Of a DNA stretch of 64,000 nt, positions 61,260-64,000 are shown piece by piece (the first letter of the stretch is position 1; each line of letters opens with the position of its first letter). A program made the translations under genes and the position numbers. This DNA is from Xenopus tropicalis (lineage: Eukaryota; Chordata; Amphibia; Anura; Pipidae): positions 155,509,047-155,573,046 of the forward strand of contig NC_030678.2 of NCBI RefSeq assembly GCF_000004195.4, in the 5' to 3' direction. The notes beneath the pieces are model-generated. The model did no database searches. It saw only the letters and a program-made list of their open reading frames with translations, and was not told the origin of the DNA.

Positions 61260-64000
61260 GTAATGATTTTCCTGTTCTACAGAATTAAATGAAAATGGAC
61301 GAAAAAGCGATGTTTGTTTTGTGTGTTTCAGTCATTTCTGCAAATTTCTAGCGAATTCTCATCTTTTGTAATTCTGCAGCGTTTACGTTTTTGTGCCTGT
61401 GCCTTTAAAGAACTCTCTAAGCCAATAACACCCTTAGGCCTTACTAACATCCTAGTGCCCCTGAACTATATCTCTATATCCCTCTTTCTGCCATAAGCTT
61501 ATTCAGTTGGCCTTCTGTAAGCTGCGTACACCCTATCAAAACCTTGATGAAAAAAGTTGTGTTTTGGGGTGATTTATTGAAAATGTCTCCAAAAACCCTA
61601 CTAGTCCCGCCCATCTGTTGCACTTCCTGTTGCCTCCTTTCCCAGGCCTCCTTTTCATCAGCCAGGCTGACCTAAAAGGGGACTGAAACCTGTGCTTGTG
61701 TGACTGCAGGGCTGTGATTGGCTACTCCACTCCTACTGTGCTTCTGGCAGGGACTTTTAGAACACGCCCACCCCTCATTTGAAACACGGACAGGGACCAT
61801 AGTCAATCTATGGGGAGCTCCAATAAAGAAGCTATTTTTAATAATAATAATCTTTAGTCCAGAGTGAAAACATCACTATATAATACCCATTACTGACAAC
61901 ACGGTTAGGGTGGGTTCCATTTATGCTGTAACTCCCTTTAAAGTGATGGATTCTGAGATTCTGCGGGGTCATGACATTGCAGGGATGGGCTGGCCCGTAA
62001 ATGGGCGGAGCAGGTTGCATTTGGTGAGTAGGAAAGAGGGTATTTTATTCCCTTTAAAAGATCCCTGGACCATCTGGCAGAACTTTGCTTACTATAGGTC
62101 AATACCTGCTTCTCAGTCCAAAAGCACTCGCTGGGTCACGCACTTGCATTCAGCTGGAAGGGAGAAGGGGGGGTTCTGCACTTCTCTATGTCAGCGGAGA
62201 ATATGCCAATATGTCAAACGGAACATCAGGAAGCCAAGAGGTGCAGCTACTCTTCACTTTTCTCATTTGCAGAGACATGTAACTTTGGCAAATACTATTT
62301 TAAACCTGCCCAAACCACCTCTATCCATACATGTATATGCAGTAGCGGTCCAACCAACTAGGCGCCCTAGGCAACCCCGACAGCCACCTCGCCCCTGTAC
62401 CCCCTGCAATAACAAGTGGTGTGGGCAATGACAAGGGAGCACGGACTAGGGGTAGGCAGGAGAGGTACCTGCCCCCCCATATATTGTTCTGGACCAGTGG
62501 GATGCCATACATATACTGTAGTAATACCTTGTTTTGTCTGATATTATTGCTATGTGGAAGGCCAGCCTATGCGTTGAGCACAGACACTCACACAAGTCTG
62601 ACATACTTTTATCCATCTGACGTAAAGCAGTGAATGTTAAACACCAGATACGCACAAAGAACATGCCGGGGAAGTATTTTCATCCATAAATCCCAAGCAC
62701 TACAACAAGAGAAGCCATTGATTGTAGCTGAGTAATGGAAAATTTGTCATAGTGTTGTTATGGTTATGGAAACTCTGCAGGGTCTGCGAGCCATATTCCT
62801 CTATATACAGGGCTGTATGGTTTCCCACCTGGGAGCTCCGTGTGACGCATCGCTTGTATCCCTCAGTGGGAGAGGGACATGCAGGGCCGAGCTAACGTAT
62901 GCACAGCCTGAGCCCTTCTTCCATTTACTGAATAATAAATCCTACACTAATATGTGGCCTCTGATACATTTCAAAGAATAAACTCCTAATTAGGGGATTT
63001 TATTGGGATTGTTTGCTGTTGTGTTAACTGTTAGTATAATGTAAAGAGGGTTTATCTGGGACAATTTGACATTGGTCTTCATTTTTTATTATTTGTGGTT
63101 TTTATATAATTTAGCTTTGTGTTCAGCAGCTATCCAGTTGCTAAGGTCTGAATTTCCCTAGCAACTGGGCAGTGGTTTGAATGAGAGATTGAAATATGTA
63201 TAGGAGAGGCCTAAACAGAAAGATAAGTAATAACAAAAAGTAATAAAATTGTACCCTGTGCTACTCCTACCTGAGAGTGAATGGGCAATAGAGTCTGAAA
63301 TTCCCATTGGCCTCTTTTGTCTCTACCTAAGCCAGAAGGAATTTCTCTAGGAAATGTTCCGTTATATACACAATATACACACAGACTGCCTTACAGAACT
63401 GGCTTTGTGTTTATTTCTCTAAGCCTGACCAACCTGTGCTCCTTCCCAGAACAATCATTTGTCTCGGTGGCCTGTGTTTAAGGTTTTCTCGTGAATAAAG
63501 GTGAAAACCTCCCTAATTATATAATTCATGGAAACAGAGAGAGATAGTAGTGTGTTTATACCATGAATGTGCCAGATGTGCTTTAAAGAGGTGATTTGCA
63601 GGGGGTTTCTCCTGTTATCCCAGACATGGTGGTCTTTACATTCGGGTGTTAATATTCTAACAAATTATGATCCATTTCCAATGATGTGAATACCATTTTG
63701 CTAAGAAATATAGGGTGCATTGGGGTGGCTAAAGTACTACATGGCAGTAGTTTTTCATTTCATCCTAACGCCTCCCCCGCAATATGGTAGACTGCTGTAT
63801 AGAGCTATATTGATATGTATAGTCCATTGACTTCTATGAATAATAACTTCAGATCCTAAATACATTATACAGTGAGGAACAGAAGTAACACCCAAAATAC
63901 ATTAAATGCAGTAAGAGACAGAGTGTAGTGGCACCACAAATATATTAAATAAAGTGAAAATCAGTGTGAACTTTAGCCCCAAATTTATTAAATACAATGA
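61260..64000. other. Intergenic DNA downstream of usp12
   Basis: No gene was recognised. A fragment of the 7839-type MITE lies at 63058-63255 (attggtcttcattttttatt, tgtataggagaggcctaaac). The open frame of about 170 codons at 61910-62431 has no domain I recognise. Confidence 0.5.

Noticed and set aside
61910..62431. Plus-strand 173-codon open frame downstream of usp12
   Set aside because: It has no recognisable domain, low-complexity Pro/Arg residues near its end and ordinary intergenic context. An open frame of this size is possible by chance in 64 kb.

Overview
This is vertebrate nuclear DNA, almost certainly from a Xenopus frog. Protein-coding sequence is split into short exons with GT-AG introns. 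The intergenic and intronic DNA is full of small inverted-repeat transposons of the kinds abundant in Xenopus: TTAA-flanked T2/Kolobok-like MITEs, TAA/TTA-flanked Harbinger-like palindromes and hAT elements with 8-bp target duplications. I cannot separate X. tropicalis from X. laevis from the sequence alone.

Three complete genes are present. (1) rpl21, minus strand: coding exons at 7769-3427 and a non-coding TOP-type first exon near 9676-9706. It encodes a 160-residue large-subunit ribosomal protein and carries a box C/D snoRNA, probably SNORD102, in its last intron. (2) mtif3, plus strand: three coding exons at 16842-19452 encoding a 283-residue mitochondrial translation initiation factor 3, with a probable promoter and 5' UTR exon near 14.2-14.4 kb. 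(3) usp12, plus strand: nine coding exons from 25571 to 55563 encoding a 370-residue deubiquitinase, with a CpG-rich promoter at 25.4-25.6 kb and a long 3' UTR to about 61.25 kb. Every exon junction was checked for reading phase, and all three proteins join without a frameshift or internal stop. Two of the genes serve protein synthesis (cytosolic and mitochondrial ribosomes). The third removes ubiquitin. They are separate housekeeping genes and not an operon or a system.

Layout: 1-3.4 kb is intergenic with MITEs; 3.4-9.7 kb is rpl21; 10.38-13.16 kb is a 41-bp minisatellite of about 68 units with a 615-bp higher-order repeat; 14.2-19.6 kb is mtif3; 19.6-25.4 kb is transposon-rich intergenic DNA; 25.4-61.25 kb is usp12. 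The usp12 gene has a 14-bp minisatellite just inside intron 1 and nested transposons in its introns and 3' UTR. From 61.25 to 64 kb I see no gene.

The most interesting points are structural. The 41-bp array contains a duplicated 15-unit block. One transposon family carries 0 to 5 copies of an internal 113-bp unit. A complete hAT element has a 34-bp minisatellite inside it. TTAA-type transposons abut each other by sharing one TTAA. An upstream ORF at the usp12 start ends in TAATG on the fifth codon. I found no convincing new protein system. Most long open frames outside the three genes are by-products of tandem repeats whose unit length is not a multiple of three.
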